Under the pieces are notes generated by a model. It was not told the DNA's origin. It did no database searches and saw nothing but the letters and a program-made list of their open reading frames with translations. 64,000 nucleotides of DNA from Agromyces hippuratus (GTDB lineage Bacteria > Actinomycetota > Actinomycetes > Actinomycetales > Microbacteriaceae): contig NZ_JACCFI010000001.1 in assembly GCF_013410355.1 (NCBI RefSeq), positions 806,001-870,000 of the forward strand, read 5' to 3'. This document shows, one piece after another, positions 1-8,771 of this stretch. The position numbers and the translations under genes were made by a program. Each line of letters opens with the position of its first letter. Positions within the stretch are counted from its first letter, which is position 1.

Positions 1-2
1 AG

Positions 3-1064
3 CTGGAGCGGTCGATCGACTCAATTCGGATCGGGTCGCGGCACCGCGCCGACCTCGGCGACATCGACGCCCTCGCCACGTCCATCGAACGCCAAGGCCT
101 GCTGCAGCCGATCACCGTCACGCCCGACGGAATGCTCGTCTGCGGCGCGCGCCGCCTCGCCGCCCTGCGCCAACTCGGCGTGCGGAAGCTCAACGTGTGG
201 GTCCGCTCCGGCATCTCGGACCGGCTCACCGAACTCCTCGCCGAGCAAGACGACAACACCCTGCACAAGCCACTCAGCCCCACCGAGTCAGCGACGCTCT
301 ACCGCGAGCTGAAGCAACTGCTCGCCGAGGAAGCAGCACGCCGCCAACAGGCAACGCGATTCCAGGCGAAGGACGAAAATCCCAGATCAGACGGTGGCGG
401 CGAATCGCCGCCGCCGGGGTCACCACGTGCCGGAGAGGCCCGCGGACAAGCCGCCCGCCTGGTCACCGGCCAGGACTCGTATAAGCGCCTCGAGCAGATC
501 GCCGACCTGCAGCACATCGCCGGCGATGAGAGCACGGATGCCTCGGTGCGAGCGCTTGCCCGCTCGGAACTCGACGGAATCGACCAGGGCGGCGCGGTGT
601 CGTCGGCGCATCAGCGGGTGAGCGCGCAGCATTCGTTGGCGGAGCTCGAGGCGATCGCGGCTGATCTCTCGCGACCGGCCGGTGTGCGCCACGCATCCTC
701 GGCGAGCGCAGCACGGTTGCACGCGGTCGAGCAGTCCGCGAGCGCGGCGGAACTCGAGCAGCTTGCGCGAGAAGCACTGGCCCGGGTGAAGGCGGCGAAG
801 AAGTCGACGAGCGGGTCACACCACCCTGCGCCGGCACGGCCGGCAGTTTCGCGCGACGAAGCGAAGCTGCCCGCACGCGCATTCGTGTTCCTCTGGAGCG
901 ATCTACGCGACTGGTGGATGCAGTACGACGTCGACGAACTCGCGGCCGTGCTCACCGGCGAGCAGTGGGACCAGTTCGAAGAGACGCTGGCCGGCACGAT
1001 CGCGTTTGCGGAGTCGCTGCGGGCGCTCCGTTCCGGATCGCGCGCGACGGCTGTGGCTCGGTGA
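3..1064 (+). CDS. ParB-like nuclease-domain protein, N-terminus cut by window edge
   Basis: The reading frame is open from the first bases and at least 353 codons are present. The visible N-terminal part has ParB/Srx-fold signatures: a region reading DIDALATSIERQGLLQPI, then the box II-like CGARRLAALRQLG, then a polar helical segment rich in Ala, Arg and Glu. ParB proteins bind centromere-like sites, and family members on mobile elements serve partition or regulation. The C-terminal third has no domain I recognise. It lies 10 bases upstream of the next conjugation gene in the same direction, so it probably begins or belongs to the transfer operon. The true start lies outside the window. Confidence 0.75.
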   Translation: MERSIDSIRIGSRHRADLGDIDALATSIERQGLLQPITVTPDGMLVCGARRLAALRQLGVRKLNVWVRSGISDRLTELLAEQDDNTLHKPLSPTESATLYRELKQLLAEEAARRQQATRFQAKDENPRSDGGGESPPPGSPRAGEARGQAARLVTGQDSYKRLEQIADLQHIAGDESTDASVRALARSELDGIDQGGAVSSAHQRVSAQHSLAELEAIAADLSRPAGVRHASSASAARLHAVEQSASAAELEQLAREALARVKAAKKSTSGSHHPAPARPAVSRDEAKLPARAFVFLWSDLRDWWMQYDVDELAAVLTGEQWDQFEETLAGTIAFAESLRALRSGSRATAVAR

Positions 1065-1074
1065 GGCGGATCCG

Positions 1075-1731
1075 ATGCGCTTCTTCCAACGACGACGTCG
1101 GTTGTTGATTGCGATCATCGCGAGCGGCGCCGCGATGATCGTGCTCGTCGGATTCGGCGTGTACGGATTGCTCCGCGGGCCATTGCATGGGGCCGAGAGC
1201 GAGCAGCGAGGGCCCGAGGCATCCGAACGGTTGGAGACTCCCCCACGGCCCTTGCGACCCGTACCGGTTCTCTCAACCTCGAACCCGGAGCTGTTCGCGC
1301 GGAGCGTCGCCAGCGCGTTATTCACTTGGGACACGCGTCATCCGAGTGGTCCGTCGGAATGGGCCCAGATGCTGGTCGACGTCGCGGACGCAGATGAGGC
1401 CGCAGCTTTGGCATCTGATGTGCGCGGCTACCTCCCCTTGCCGGAGATGTGGGAGCAGCTCAGCGCCTACGGCACCAGGCAGCGGCTCGACGTGGAGTCC
1501 GTCACTTTGCCCGATGCTTGGACGACAGCGCTCGGGCAGGCCGCACCGGGCCAACTCCCCCGCGGTACATCCGCCTTCACGATCGACGGAACTCGTCTGC
1601 GCGAGGGCACGTGGGGCATGGAGGACGCCCGCTCAACGCGGCACGTGTCGTTCACGGTGTTCATCGCTTGTCCGGCTCACGAACCGTGCAGGCTCCTGCG
1701 GATCTCGAAGCTCGACCGGCCGCTGGAATGA
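1075..1731 (+). CDS. Membrane-anchored VirB8/TcpC-like conjugation protein (putative)
   Basis: This is a 218-residue protein with an Arg-rich cytoplasmic start (MRFFQRRRRLL), one transmembrane helix at about residues 9-30 and an extracytoplasmic domain. The domain opens with FARSVASALFTWDT, a pattern I associate with the TcpC/VirB8-like fold of Gram-positive transfer proteins that scaffold the secretion channel. I chose the ATG at 1075, just after the ParB-like stop, because it places the membrane anchor at the N-terminus. Its stop overlaps the next start (ATGA at 1728-1731), which suggests translational coupling to the wall hydrolase. The family assignment is from topology and context, not a firm motif. 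Confidence 0.55.
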   Translation: MRFFQRRRRLLIAIIASGAAMIVLVGFGVYGLLRGPLHGAESEQRGPEASERLETPPRPLRPVPVLSTSNPELFARSVASALFTWDTRHPSGPSEWAQMLVDVADADEAAALASDVRGYLPLPEMWEQLSAYGTRQRLDVESVTLPDAWTTALGQAAPGQLPRGTSAFTIDGTRLREGTWGMEDARSTRHVSFTVFIACPAHEPCRLLRISKLDRPLE

Positions 1732-2918
1732 GGGCCGTCGGAATGAAGAAGCTGCTCGGCCTGCTCGCGCTCGTCCTGCTTCTCGGCCCACCAGCCGGCC
1801 TCGTGAGCGTCGCGGCGTTGATGAACCCGGCCGCGATCTCCTGCTCGTCGGGGTCGCTTCTCGTCGGTGACATTCCCGACTCCTTGACCGCTCGAACCCG
1901 CGACGGACGATCGATCGCGCTAAATAGGCAGCAGCTCACGCATGCGGCAACGATCATGACGGTCGCCGGGCGTACCGGAGATGTCGGTCGCGAGGGCACC
2001 ATCATCGCGCTGATGGCCGCGCTCACCGAGTCGACGCTGCGGATGCTGGCCAACCCGAGCGCCTACCCCGAATCGCTCGGGTTCCCGAACGACGGCATCG
2101 GCTCGGATCACGACTCGCTCGGGCTCTTCCAGATGCGTCCCGCCTCCGGCTGGGGGACGGTCGCCGAACTCATGGACCCGGAGTACCAGGCGCGGGCGTT
2201 CTTCGGCGGGTCATCCGGACCCAATGGCGGATCGCCTCGTGGACTGCTCGATATCCCTGCCTGGCAGCTCCTCGACCACGGCGAGGCCGCGCAGGCCGTC
2301 GAAGTCAGCGCCTACCCCGACCGCTACCAGAACTACCAGCCGGTCGCTGAGGCGATCCTCACCGCGCTCACTCGCACCCAGACCGCGGGCAGATCGGCCG
2401 CAGCCGGCGGCGGGCTCCTCGTGCCCGAAACCTCTCGCCTCGCCTTCCCGCTCCCGGCGGGCACCTACATGAACACTGACAGCTTCGGACCGCGCATCGA
2501 CCCGTACACCGGTGAACAGCGATTCCACGCAGGCAGTGACCTCGCCGCCCCGATGGGAACGCCGATCCTCGCGATCGCCGACGGCATCGTCACCTTCGCA
2601 GGCCAGCGTGGCACCTACGGCGGACTCATGATCATCGAGCACACCGTCGCCGGCGAGCGCATCGCCTCGTACTATGCCCACATGTACGACCACGGCATTC
2701 ATGTCGCCGAGGGTGACACCGTTGCCGCTGGCCAGCTCATCGGCGAAGTCGGTTCCGCCGGCAAATCAACCGGTCCGCACCTACACCTCGAAATCCATCC
2801 CGGCGGCGCGAACGCACCCGCCGTCGACGCGATCGACTGGCTCGCCGAGCACGGCGCTGCTGGTCTCAGTGGAGCGGATGTCTCAACTGCCGCATGCAGA
2901 GCCGAAAGGACGCCTTGA
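1728..2918 (+). CDS. VirB1-like peptidoglycan hydrolase: lysozyme-like plus M23 peptidase domains
   Basis: This 396-residue secreted or membrane-anchored protein has an N-terminal hydrophobic segment. A lysozyme-like domain follows at about residues 75-190 (an ALTESTLR helix and a GLFQMRP segment). A C-terminal M23 metallopeptidase domain carries the zinc ligands H267 and D271 (HAGSD) and the H351-x-H353 motif (HLHLEI). Such bifunctional enzymes open peptidoglycan for the conjugation channel. The ATG at 1728 overlaps the upstream stop, and an in-frame ATG at 1743 (MKKLLGLL) is an alternative. The next gene starts 2 bases after the stop, so the group is one operon. Confidence 0.85.
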   Translation: MRAVGMKKLLGLLALVLLLGPPAGLVSVAALMNPAAISCSSGSLLVGDIPDSLTARTRDGRSIALNRQQLTHAATIMTVAGRTGDVGREGTIIALMAALTESTLRMLANPSAYPESLGFPNDGIGSDHDSLGLFQMRPASGWGTVAELMDPEYQARAFFGGSSGPNGGSPRGLLDIPAWQLLDHGEAAQAVEVSAYPDRYQNYQPVAEAILTALTRTQTAGRSAAAGGGLLVPETSRLAFPLPAGTYMNTDSFGPRIDPYTGEQRFHAGSDLAAPMGTPILAIADGIVTFAGQRGTYGGLMIIEHTVAGERIASYYAHMYDHGIHVAEGDTVAAGQLIGEVGSAGKSTGPHLHLEIHPGGANAPAVDAIDWLAEHGAAGLSGADVSTAACRAERTP

Positions 2919-2919
2919 A

Positions 2920-3186
2920 ATGGAGATCTTCCCCGACTTTGGCGCCGTCGGCGGTGCCGCCGAGCTGCGAAGCATCACTGGCGCGCTATTGACGATCGTG
3001 CTCATCGTCGCCGTGCTCATGATGATCATCAGCGGAATCGCCTGGGCGCTGGCGTCCGCGAACGGGCACTTCAACGTTGCGACGCGCGCACGGATCGGGC
3101 TGTGGGTCGCGTGCGGCGCTGCAGCGCTCGCGGGGGCAGGGGTGGCGTGGGTCAACTTCCTGCTCGACGTAGGCGCGGGTCTTTAA
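2920..3186 (+). CDS. Small two-helix membrane protein, DUF6112-like (copy 1)
   Basis: The protein has 88 residues and two hydrophobic helices at about 23-47 and 65-83, joined by a short polar loop with Asn, Arg and Ala. Its size and topology resemble VirB2/TrbC pilin-like components, and the sequence resembles small proteins annotated DUF6112 in actinobacterial conjugative elements. It is a paralogue of the protein encoded at 4849-5118: both have a short acidic or polar start, a helix rich in Val, Ile and Leu, and end near a WVNF/INFF motif. It directly follows the hydrolase gene. The reversed PIN gene downstream separates the two copies. A pilin role is inference. Confidence 0.65.
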   Translation: MEIFPDFGAVGGAAELRSITGALLTIVLIVAVLMMIISGIAWALASANGHFNVATRARIGLWVACGAAALAGAGVAWVNFLLDVGAGL

Positions 3187-3231
3187 TTGCGCGGGAGCGA
3201 AGCGGCAGGCTGACCTGTTGCGTACGCCGAC

Positions 3232-4500
3232 CTAATCGGAGGGGGATCCGTCGTCCTCTGAGCTCTGACCGGCAGCGGGGCTGTCGCTGTCGGCAGCGAC
3301 GTCATCGTCTTCGGACTCCTCGACGTTGCCCATCTGTCGATTGACTGCTGCCTGTCGACTGGCTTCACCCAACTTGAAGGCAACCAGTGCGGAGAGGTTT
3401 TGAGCCATCTCCGTCCCCAACTCTTCCAGAGCCCTGGCCATTGCACCCTGTGGCGGGATGACGAGGTCTCCCCAACCTGCCGCAAGCTGATTGTTGATCT
3501 GAGCTCGGAGTCCAGGCGAAACGAAGTTACTCCCGAGCCACTCGGTTCGCAGCGCCCCGAAGCCTTCTGGGGTGGGAATGGTCGGCCACTTCAACACAGC
3601 GTTGCCGGACACGCTATGCAGGCGATGCGTGGCAGCGTCCTCCAGTTCGTCTGCAGCACGCTCGACCTCGACAGGGTCCGCCTTCGTGATTCGCGCACTC
3701 ACTTCTTCGAGAAACGTCTTGCTATTCAGGATCAAGACATCGTGTCCGGTTCGCTCGTAGAACTCACTCCGCAGCGCGGGAAGCGGCGATCCGTCCACGT
3801 CAATCCAATCGCTCTTCTGGTCGTCGCTCACCAAAATCACATCCGACGCGGCAGCTCTGGCATGTAGAAGGGTCTGCTCCCAGAGGAAGTAGTCGCCAAA
3901 CACGCGATCTCCCGTCTTGTCTTTGAGATCGGCAAAGCCAGGGGGCTGCTCGGACGCGAATCGTTCAGCACCACGACGGCGGTGTCGGCTTAGCTCCTTT
4001 GGCCCGAATGGTTCACCAATCCTCGCGGAGGTATACAGATGCTCCACCACGTCCAGCACAGGATCGCTACCGTCCTTCCGCTCGGCGTTGAGCCGCTCCT
4101 TTGACGCGTCCAGCGCCTTCTTCAGAGTCTTGGCCGCCCCATCGAGCCGATCGAACGCCTGTTGTGTTTTCAACTGCTGGTCGCGTTCTGTAAGCTGCAC
4201 CATTTGCGTGCGCGCCTTCTCGATAGCAGTTGTGAGGTTTGCCGCCACTTGTGTGTGTTCAGCAGTTGCCCTGGCGCGAGTTGTCGCGCGGTTTCGATGA
4301 AACTCCAAGCCAACTTGATGGGGCATCCACAGCCGTTCCGCGATGGCCTGCAGGGCATCAACGAACGTCTTCCTAGTCGAAGGTGATTGTCCGTAGAGGC
4401 CAAGCAGCACGTTGGTGTCGAGAACGATTGTTGCCTCTGCCCACACACGCTTGAGTTCATCGTCGGTCGGCGGATAGTAGCCGCGGAATCGATCCTTCAT
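3232..4500 (-). CDS. PIN-like nuclease-domain protein (PIN_8 type) inserted in the transfer operon
   Basis: This 422-residue protein starts MKDRFRGYYPPTDDE and has a PIN core with strand IVLDTNVLLGLY (D28), a glutamate in the segment PHQVGLEFHRNR, and acidic pairs in VILVSDDQKSDW. These match the Asp/Glu metal-binding set of PIN ribonucleases. A long helical insert follows, and the C-terminal tail (EESEDDDVAADSDS) is strongly acidic. The start at 4500 has GGAGG six bases upstream; an ATG at 4515 would put that site inside the gene. By eye the GC content is lower than its neighbours, which suggests separate acquisition. RNA cleavage in defence or abortive infection is plausible but unproven. 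No antitoxin partner is adjacent. Confidence 0.75.
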   Translation of the reverse strand: MKDRFRGYYPPTDDELKRVWAEATIVLDTNVLLGLYGQSPSTRKTFVDALQAIAERLWMPHQVGLEFHRNRATTRARATAEHTQVAANLTTAIEKARTQMVQLTERDQQLKTQQAFDRLDGAAKTLKKALDASKERLNAERKDGSDPVLDVVEHLYTSARIGEPFGPKELSRHRRRGAERFASEQPPGFADLKDKTGDRVFGDYFLWEQTLLHARAAASDVILVSDDQKSDWIDVDGSPLPALRSEFYERTGHDVLILNSKTFLEEVSARITKADPVEVERAADELEDAATHRLHSVSGNAVLKWPTIPTPEGFGALRTEWLGSNFVSPGLRAQINNQLAAGWGDLVIPPQGAMARALEELGTEMAQNLSALVAFKLGEASRQAAVNRQMGNVEESEDDDVAADSDSPAAGQSSEDDGSPSD

Positions 4501-4540
4501 CCACGGCCTCCACATTCAGTCGCAGTATGCGCGCGCGTCA

Positions 4541-4577
4541 TTGACTCGGCCATACTCGGACCCTAGACCTGGCCGAG
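4541..4577 (+). promoter_or_regulatory. Candidate promoter with overlapping 8-bp inverted repeat
   Basis: Between the PIN gene start and the second small membrane protein (348 bases without a gene) lies TTGACT (4541-4546), a 17-base spacer and TAGACC (4564-4569), a weak -35/-10 pair reading rightward. A perfect inverted repeat, CTCGGCCA (4545-4552) and TGGCCGAG (4570-4577), overlaps it. It could restart transcription of the transfer operon downstream of the reversed PIN gene, with the repeat as an operator or hairpin. In the leftward direction CATACT (4524-4529) could serve as a -10 for the PIN gene. I see nothing else in 4501-4848. Confidence 0.3.
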
Positions 4578-4848
4578 GGCGGACACCTGCACCGCCCCGC
4601 AGCGCCTAGAAACCAAAGGTTTGTGACCCGCACCATTCCGTTGGCCAAGATGGTTGGTGGAGTCACCTGCAAGCAGCGCCACGCCGGCCGAGGAACTCCC
4701 TACTTGTCAAGCACTCGCCGTCACTGGGGCATCATCGCCGTGGAGGCTGTGTCGCTCCGCTGTCGTTGTCCAGATGCACGTGCGACCGACTTCGGACCGT
4801 GCTGCGCTCCTTCCCTTCGGACCCACACGTCCACTGAGGGAGCTTCCA

Positions 4849-5118
4849 ATGATCGACATCGATCCCAACGGCACCGGGCTTCCCGGCATCGAACAACTCC
4901 GCGTCATCGTCGGCGCCGTGATGACCGTCGGCCTCATCCTGGGCGTGCTCGCATTGATCATTTCAGCGATCGTGTGGGGCCTCGGGTCGAACTCGTCGAA
5001 CCCGCACCTCGCGGCGCGCGGCAAGCTCGGGGTACTCGTGTCTTGCGCGGCGGCGATCATCTGCGGGGCATCCGTCACGCTAATCAATTTCTTCTGGAAC
5101 GTCGGCCAAACCGTCTGA
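4849..5118 (+). CDS. Small two-helix membrane protein, DUF6112-like (copy 2)
   Basis: The protein has 89 residues and begins MIDIDPNGTGLPG. Two hydrophobic helices (about residues 20-46 and 60-82) are followed by the end NFFWNVGQTV, paralogous to the protein at 2920-3186. GAGGGA lies just upstream of the ATG at 4849. The VirB6-like gene follows after a 45-base gap, so this copy probably belongs to the same transfer operon. Two copies of a pilin-sized membrane protein flanking an inserted gene could be separate structural subunits or a duplication. The function is inferred from context. Confidence 0.65.
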   Translation: MIDIDPNGTGLPGIEQLRVIVGAVMTVGLILGVLALIISAIVWGLGSNSSNPHLAARGKLGVLVSCAAAIICGASVTLINFFWNVGQTV

Positions 5119-5163
5119 GCGAGCCGAGAGCCGGTAAGCGAAGCCCAGAGGCGGTGCGACAGC

Positions 5164-6564
5164 ATGAGCGTCTGCGACATCCCCGTCATCGCCGAAGTCT
5201 GCAACACCGTCGGTGAGGGCACCGCGTCACTCGTCGCAGCGCCGTTCGACTGGCTCGCACACGCGATGGGCGCCGCCGCGGCCTGGCTGTTCGAAGCCGT
5301 CTGGACAGCCTTCGACACGACCACCCTCGTCGACCTCACCGACCCCGGCTACATCGCGGTCTACAACGTGCTGTTCGGCGTCGCGGTGCTCGTCGCAATG
5401 ATCTTCTTCTGCTTGCAACTCATCGCCGGACTCGTCCACCGCGACCCCGGTGCTCTCTCCCGCGCCGCGCTCGGCCTCGCGAAGTCGGTGCTCGGATCGT
5501 TCGTGCTCGTTACGATCACTGGCCTGCTACTCGAGATAACCGACCAACTCGCGATCGGCGTCGTTCAAGCCTCTGGCAACACGATGGAAGGGATGGGCGA
5601 CCGGATCGCGCTCCTCGCCGGAGGTCTCACGACGATCAACATCGGTGCTCCAGGTGTGGGCGCGATCGTGACGATCTTCCTCTCCGCACTCGCGATCAGC
5701 GCGGCCGCGATCGTCTGGTTCTCGCTCCTGATCCGCAAAGCCCTACTGCTGGTCGCGATCGTGTTCGGGCCGATCGCGCTCGCCGGCGCGACATGGGATG
5801 CCGCGAAGGGCTGGTTCACCAAATGGATCGCGTTCGTGATCGCGCTCATCCTGTCCAAGCTCGTCCTCGTCGTGATCTTCCTCGTCGCTATCGCCCAGGT
5901 CTCCGCGCCGATCGACGCAGATCTCGCATCGATCAGCGACCCGATCGCCGGGATCGTGCTGATGTTCATCGCCGCGTTCGCCCCGTACCTCACGTACAAG
6001 TTCCTCAACTTCGCGGGCCTCGACCTGCACCACGCAATGTCCAGCGAGCAGGAAGCCAAGTCGGCCCTGAACCGTCCGGTGCCGGTTCCCAATGGACCGA
6101 TGACGGATGCCGCGAAGAAGGTCCTTGGGCCAAGTGAAGGCGGCGGCATGGGCGTGCGTGCCACCAGAGGTGGTGATGCCGCGACATCGGGCGCTGGTGC
6201 CTCAGGCCGGGGATCGCCAGGCGGTGGCGCCGGGCCAGCCGGAGCCTCGGCCAGCGGCGCTGCAGCTCGCACGAGCGCATCCGGCACCGGAGCTGGCGCA
6301 GGCGCGGGTGCAGCAGCCGGCGTGGCCGGGGCAGGTGTCGCCGCCGGTGCAGCCGTGGCGAGTGCGGCAGCACAGGCGGGCCCAAAGCTAGGCGCCGCGG
6401 TCGGGAGCATCAGCAACGCCCACGTCGAGTCCGCCGGTGATAGCGGGGCATCTGCTCCCCCAAGCGCGCTGCCGCCGGTTCTCGGATCCACGAGGCATCC
6501 GACCCCATCGCCCTGGCCGGATGCCTCGTCGCCGGCTGCAGCCCGCGCACGAAAGGACGTCTGA
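5164..6564 (+). CDS. VirB6/TrbL-like polytopic conjugation channel protein
   Basis: This is a 466-residue integral membrane protein with roughly six to eight hydrophobic helices within the first ~310 residues, including an IRKALLLVAIVFGPIAL segment typical of VirB6/TrbL-like proteins. A low-complexity tail of about 150 residues follows, very rich in Ala, Gly, Ser and Pro and probably cytoplasmic. VirB6-family proteins form the inner-membrane part of the type IV secretion channel. The next gene begins 2 bases after the stop. The low-complexity tail varies greatly among homologues and should not be used for homology. Confidence 0.75.
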   Translation: MSVCDIPVIAEVCNTVGEGTASLVAAPFDWLAHAMGAAAAWLFEAVWTAFDTTTLVDLTDPGYIAVYNVLFGVAVLVAMIFFCLQLIAGLVHRDPGALSRAALGLAKSVLGSFVLVTITGLLLEITDQLAIGVVQASGNTMEGMGDRIALLAGGLTTINIGAPGVGAIVTIFLSALAISAAAIVWFSLLIRKALLLVAIVFGPIALAGATWDAAKGWFTKWIAFVIALILSKLVLVVIFLVAIAQVSAPIDADLASISDPIAGIVLMFIAAFAPYLTYKFLNFAGLDLHHAMSSEQEAKSALNRPVPVPNGPMTDAAKKVLGPSEGGGMGVRATRGGDAATSGAGASGRGSPGGGAGPAGASASGAAARTSASGTGAGAGAGAAAGVAGAGVAAGAAVASAAAQAGPKLGAAVGSISNAHVESAGDSGASAPPSALPPVLGSTRHPTPSPWPDASSPAAARARKDV

Positions 6565-6566
6565 CC

Positions 6567-8030
6567 ATGGACACCGACACCACGCGCCCCGGATACGCCC
6601 TCGCCCCAGTTCAGTTCTCGAGGCTCACCCGGCGGGGCATCCTGCTCGGCCTCTCACTCCCCCAGCTCATCGCGCTCTCGATCGGGGTGCTCACGATCGT
6701 GACCGCGCTGTACACGACGGGTGCGTCCGGGATCGCGTGGACGTCTCCGATCTGGGGCACGGCGGCACTCAGCGCGGCGATCCCGATCGGCGGGCGCAAG
6801 ATCGTCGAGTGGATGCCGATCACGAGCCGCTGGCTGTGGCGCGCTGCACGCGGGCAGCTCACCTACCGGCGCCGGATCATCCGTCCGCGCCCGGCCGGCA
6901 CGCTCGCACTGCCCGGCGACGCGGCACCGCTGCGCGAGTGGCACGACCCCGAGTCCCGTGCGGTGATGATCCACGACCCGCACGCGCAGACCCTGACCGC
7001 GATCGTTTCCGTGTCACACCCTGCGTTCGCACTCCTCGACCCCGGCGAACAACATCGGCGCGTCACTGGATGGGGACGCGTGCTCGCCGGTGCGTGCCGG
7101 TCCGGCCGCATCGCCCGCCTTCAGGTCACCGAGCGTACCCTCCCTGACTCCGGCACCGGGCTCGCGGAATGGTGGGAGCGACACGGCGTCGACGATGACA
7201 CCTGGGCCGCGTCGACCTACCGCGAGCTCATCGAACGCGCCGGCCCGGCCGGTGAGCGACACGCGACCACCATCAGCATTGCGCTCGACCTGCGGGCCGC
7301 GTCCCGGCAGATCCGAACCTCGGGCGGCGGCATGCGCGGGGCCGCAACGGTGCTCCGTCAAGAGATGACCGCACTCAACGGGTCGCTCCGAGCTGCCGAC
7401 CTGGTCGTCGACGGATGGCTCACCCCAGACCAACTCGCGAGCACCCTCCGCAGCGCGTACGACCCGGAAATCGGTGTCGAACTCGATCGGCATCCTACGG
7501 TCGGGCGCGATCTCGCGACCGCTGGGCCGGTCGCGGTCGCCGAGTCGTGGGACCGGCTTCGCTCCGACAGCGCGTTCCACGCCGTGCTGTGGATAAGTGA
7601 ATGGCCCAGGTCGCAGGTGTTTCCGGGCTTCCTCTCACCGATCGTCTTCACCAACGGGGTGCTCAGGACTGTCGCGCTGCACTACCTGCCGGTCCGTGCC
7701 GATCAGGCGGCACGCGACATCCGCAAGAAGAAGACCGAACTCATCAGCGACGCCCACCAGCGGCGACGCATCGGGCAGATCGAGGATGCCTCCGCGACCG
7801 CGGAGTACGACGACGTGCTGCAGCAGGAAGCCGATCTGACCGCCGGTCACGGAGTGCTGCGAACCACGGGGCTCGTGTGCGTGACCGCGCCGACCATCGA
7901 CGAGTTGGATGCCGCGGTCGCGGCGATCGAGCAGGCTGCCATCCAAGCGTCGTGCGAGGTCAGGCGACTCGTCGGACAGCAGGCGCAGGCATTCACCGCG
8001 ACAGCGCTGCCGCTGTGTCGGAGCGTGTAA
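6567..8030 (+). CDS. SCO6880-like membrane half of a split VirB4 (VirB3/VirB4-N equivalent)
   Basis: The protein has 487 residues. A short cytoplasmic start (LAPVQFSRLTRRGILLGL) precedes two transmembrane helices at about residues 27-47 and 50-72, a PrgI/VirB3-like hairpin. A large soluble domain without a Walker A motif follows, resembling the N-terminal domain of VirB4. In many actinobacterial elements VirB4 is encoded as this part plus a separate ATPase, and here the ATPase follows at 9209. The last ~100 residues (from HYLPVRADQAARDIRKKK) look like the region that contacts the ATPase domain. The start at 6567 lies just after the upstream stop. Confidence 0.7.
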   Translation: MDTDTTRPGYALAPVQFSRLTRRGILLGLSLPQLIALSIGVLTIVTALYTTGASGIAWTSPIWGTAALSAAIPIGGRKIVEWMPITSRWLWRAARGQLTYRRRIIRPRPAGTLALPGDAAPLREWHDPESRAVMIHDPHAQTLTAIVSVSHPAFALLDPGEQHRRVTGWGRVLAGACRSGRIARLQVTERTLPDSGTGLAEWWERHGVDDDTWAASTYRELIERAGPAGERHATTISIALDLRAASRQIRTSGGGMRGAATVLRQEMTALNGSLRAADLVVDGWLTPDQLASTLRSAYDPEIGVELDRHPTVGRDLATAGPVAVAESWDRLRSDSAFHAVLWISEWPRSQVFPGFLSPIVFTNGVLRTVALHYLPVRADQAARDIRKKKTELISDAHQRRRIGQIEDASATAEYDDVLQQEADLTAGHGVLRTTGLVCVTAPTIDELDAAVAAIEQAAIQASCEVRRLVGQQAQAFTATALPLCRSV

Positions 8031-8123
8031 TCAGCAAGGGGGCGCACTCGCCTTGGCATCACATTGCGTGTTGGGACACCTCGGCCTATCCTCGAACATA
8101 TCTTCGAAACTCTGAGGAGGGCC

Positions 8124-8399
8124 ATGCTCACAACACACGGTGAACCCGTCACCGTCTGGCTGGATGGTACCGACCTTCCAACACGACTCGTCCACCACGG
8201 GATGCGCTACCGAGTCATCGACCAACCCACCTCGCTCCCCCAGACCCCGGAATGGCCAAGCGGCATCTCACACCCGCCGGCAAACGTGCTCCTGGCACCT
8301 GGGTGGAGAGTAACCGGGCGTTCCGACGACGACACGTTGCTCGTCTTCGACCTGCGGCATTCAGCGATCGGCTGGACCGTCGAAGCGACTTACGCCTGA
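8124..8399 (+). CDS. Small hypothetical protein, DUF6504-like
   Basis: The protein has 91 residues with no membrane segment. The N-terminal stretch VTVWLDGTDLPTRLVHHGMRYRVID is reminiscent of DUF6504, a short beta-rich domain found in actinobacteria beside DNA-repair genes. The start at 8124 is preceded by GAGGAGG. It is the first of three small genes inserted between the two halves of the split VirB4. No function is assigned, and the family resemblance is by eye only. Confidence 0.55.
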   Translation: MLTTHGEPVTVWLDGTDLPTRLVHHGMRYRVIDQPTSLPQTPEWPSGISHPPANVLLAPGWRVTGRSDDDTLLVFDLRHSAIGWTVEATYA

Positions 8400-8400
8400 C

Positions 8401-8724
8401 GTGGGAAGCAACCGCAGATATCCCGACGCCGCCGACGAACGCGCCGATGAGATCCACCTCGAGCAGGCCAAGCTCGGCACCCCGGTGAGCCTGACGACCG
8501 CCGAAGTCCGACGCACCGGCCACCGCGCAGAGCCGCCCACGCCGATTCCGGTCATCGCATCAGTCCGGTATCGAGTCGTCTACGAAGAACCTCGAACCGT
8601 CGAGGGCGTGGCTCTCGCTTGGACTAACGGCGCCGTGCTGGTGAAGTACCCCGACCCAACGACGAAGCAGGATCGGTTCGTCTGGGTCTACGCCAACGCC
8701 GTGACGAGACGCACCTCGCTGTGA
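8401..8724 (+). CDS. Small hypothetical protein between VirB4 halves
   Basis: This 107-residue soluble protein starts with GTG immediately after the preceding stop. The N-terminal third is charged (DAADERADEIHLEQAK). The C-terminal half is predicted beta-rich (ASVRYRVVYEEPRTVEG, then TKQDRFVWVYANAVTRR), compatible with a small SH3- or OB-like fold. I recognise no family. Its tight spacing with the gene before it supports coupled expression in the transfer operon. Confidence 0.5.
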   Translation: MGSNRRYPDAADERADEIHLEQAKLGTPVSLTTAEVRRTGHRAEPPTPIPVIASVRYRVVYEEPRTVEGVALAWTNGAVLVKYPDPTTKQDRFVWVYANAVTRRTSL

Positions 8725-8771
8725 TCTAAAGGGAGCACCTTCAGGATGAAGCATCCTGATTGGAGCTCGTC

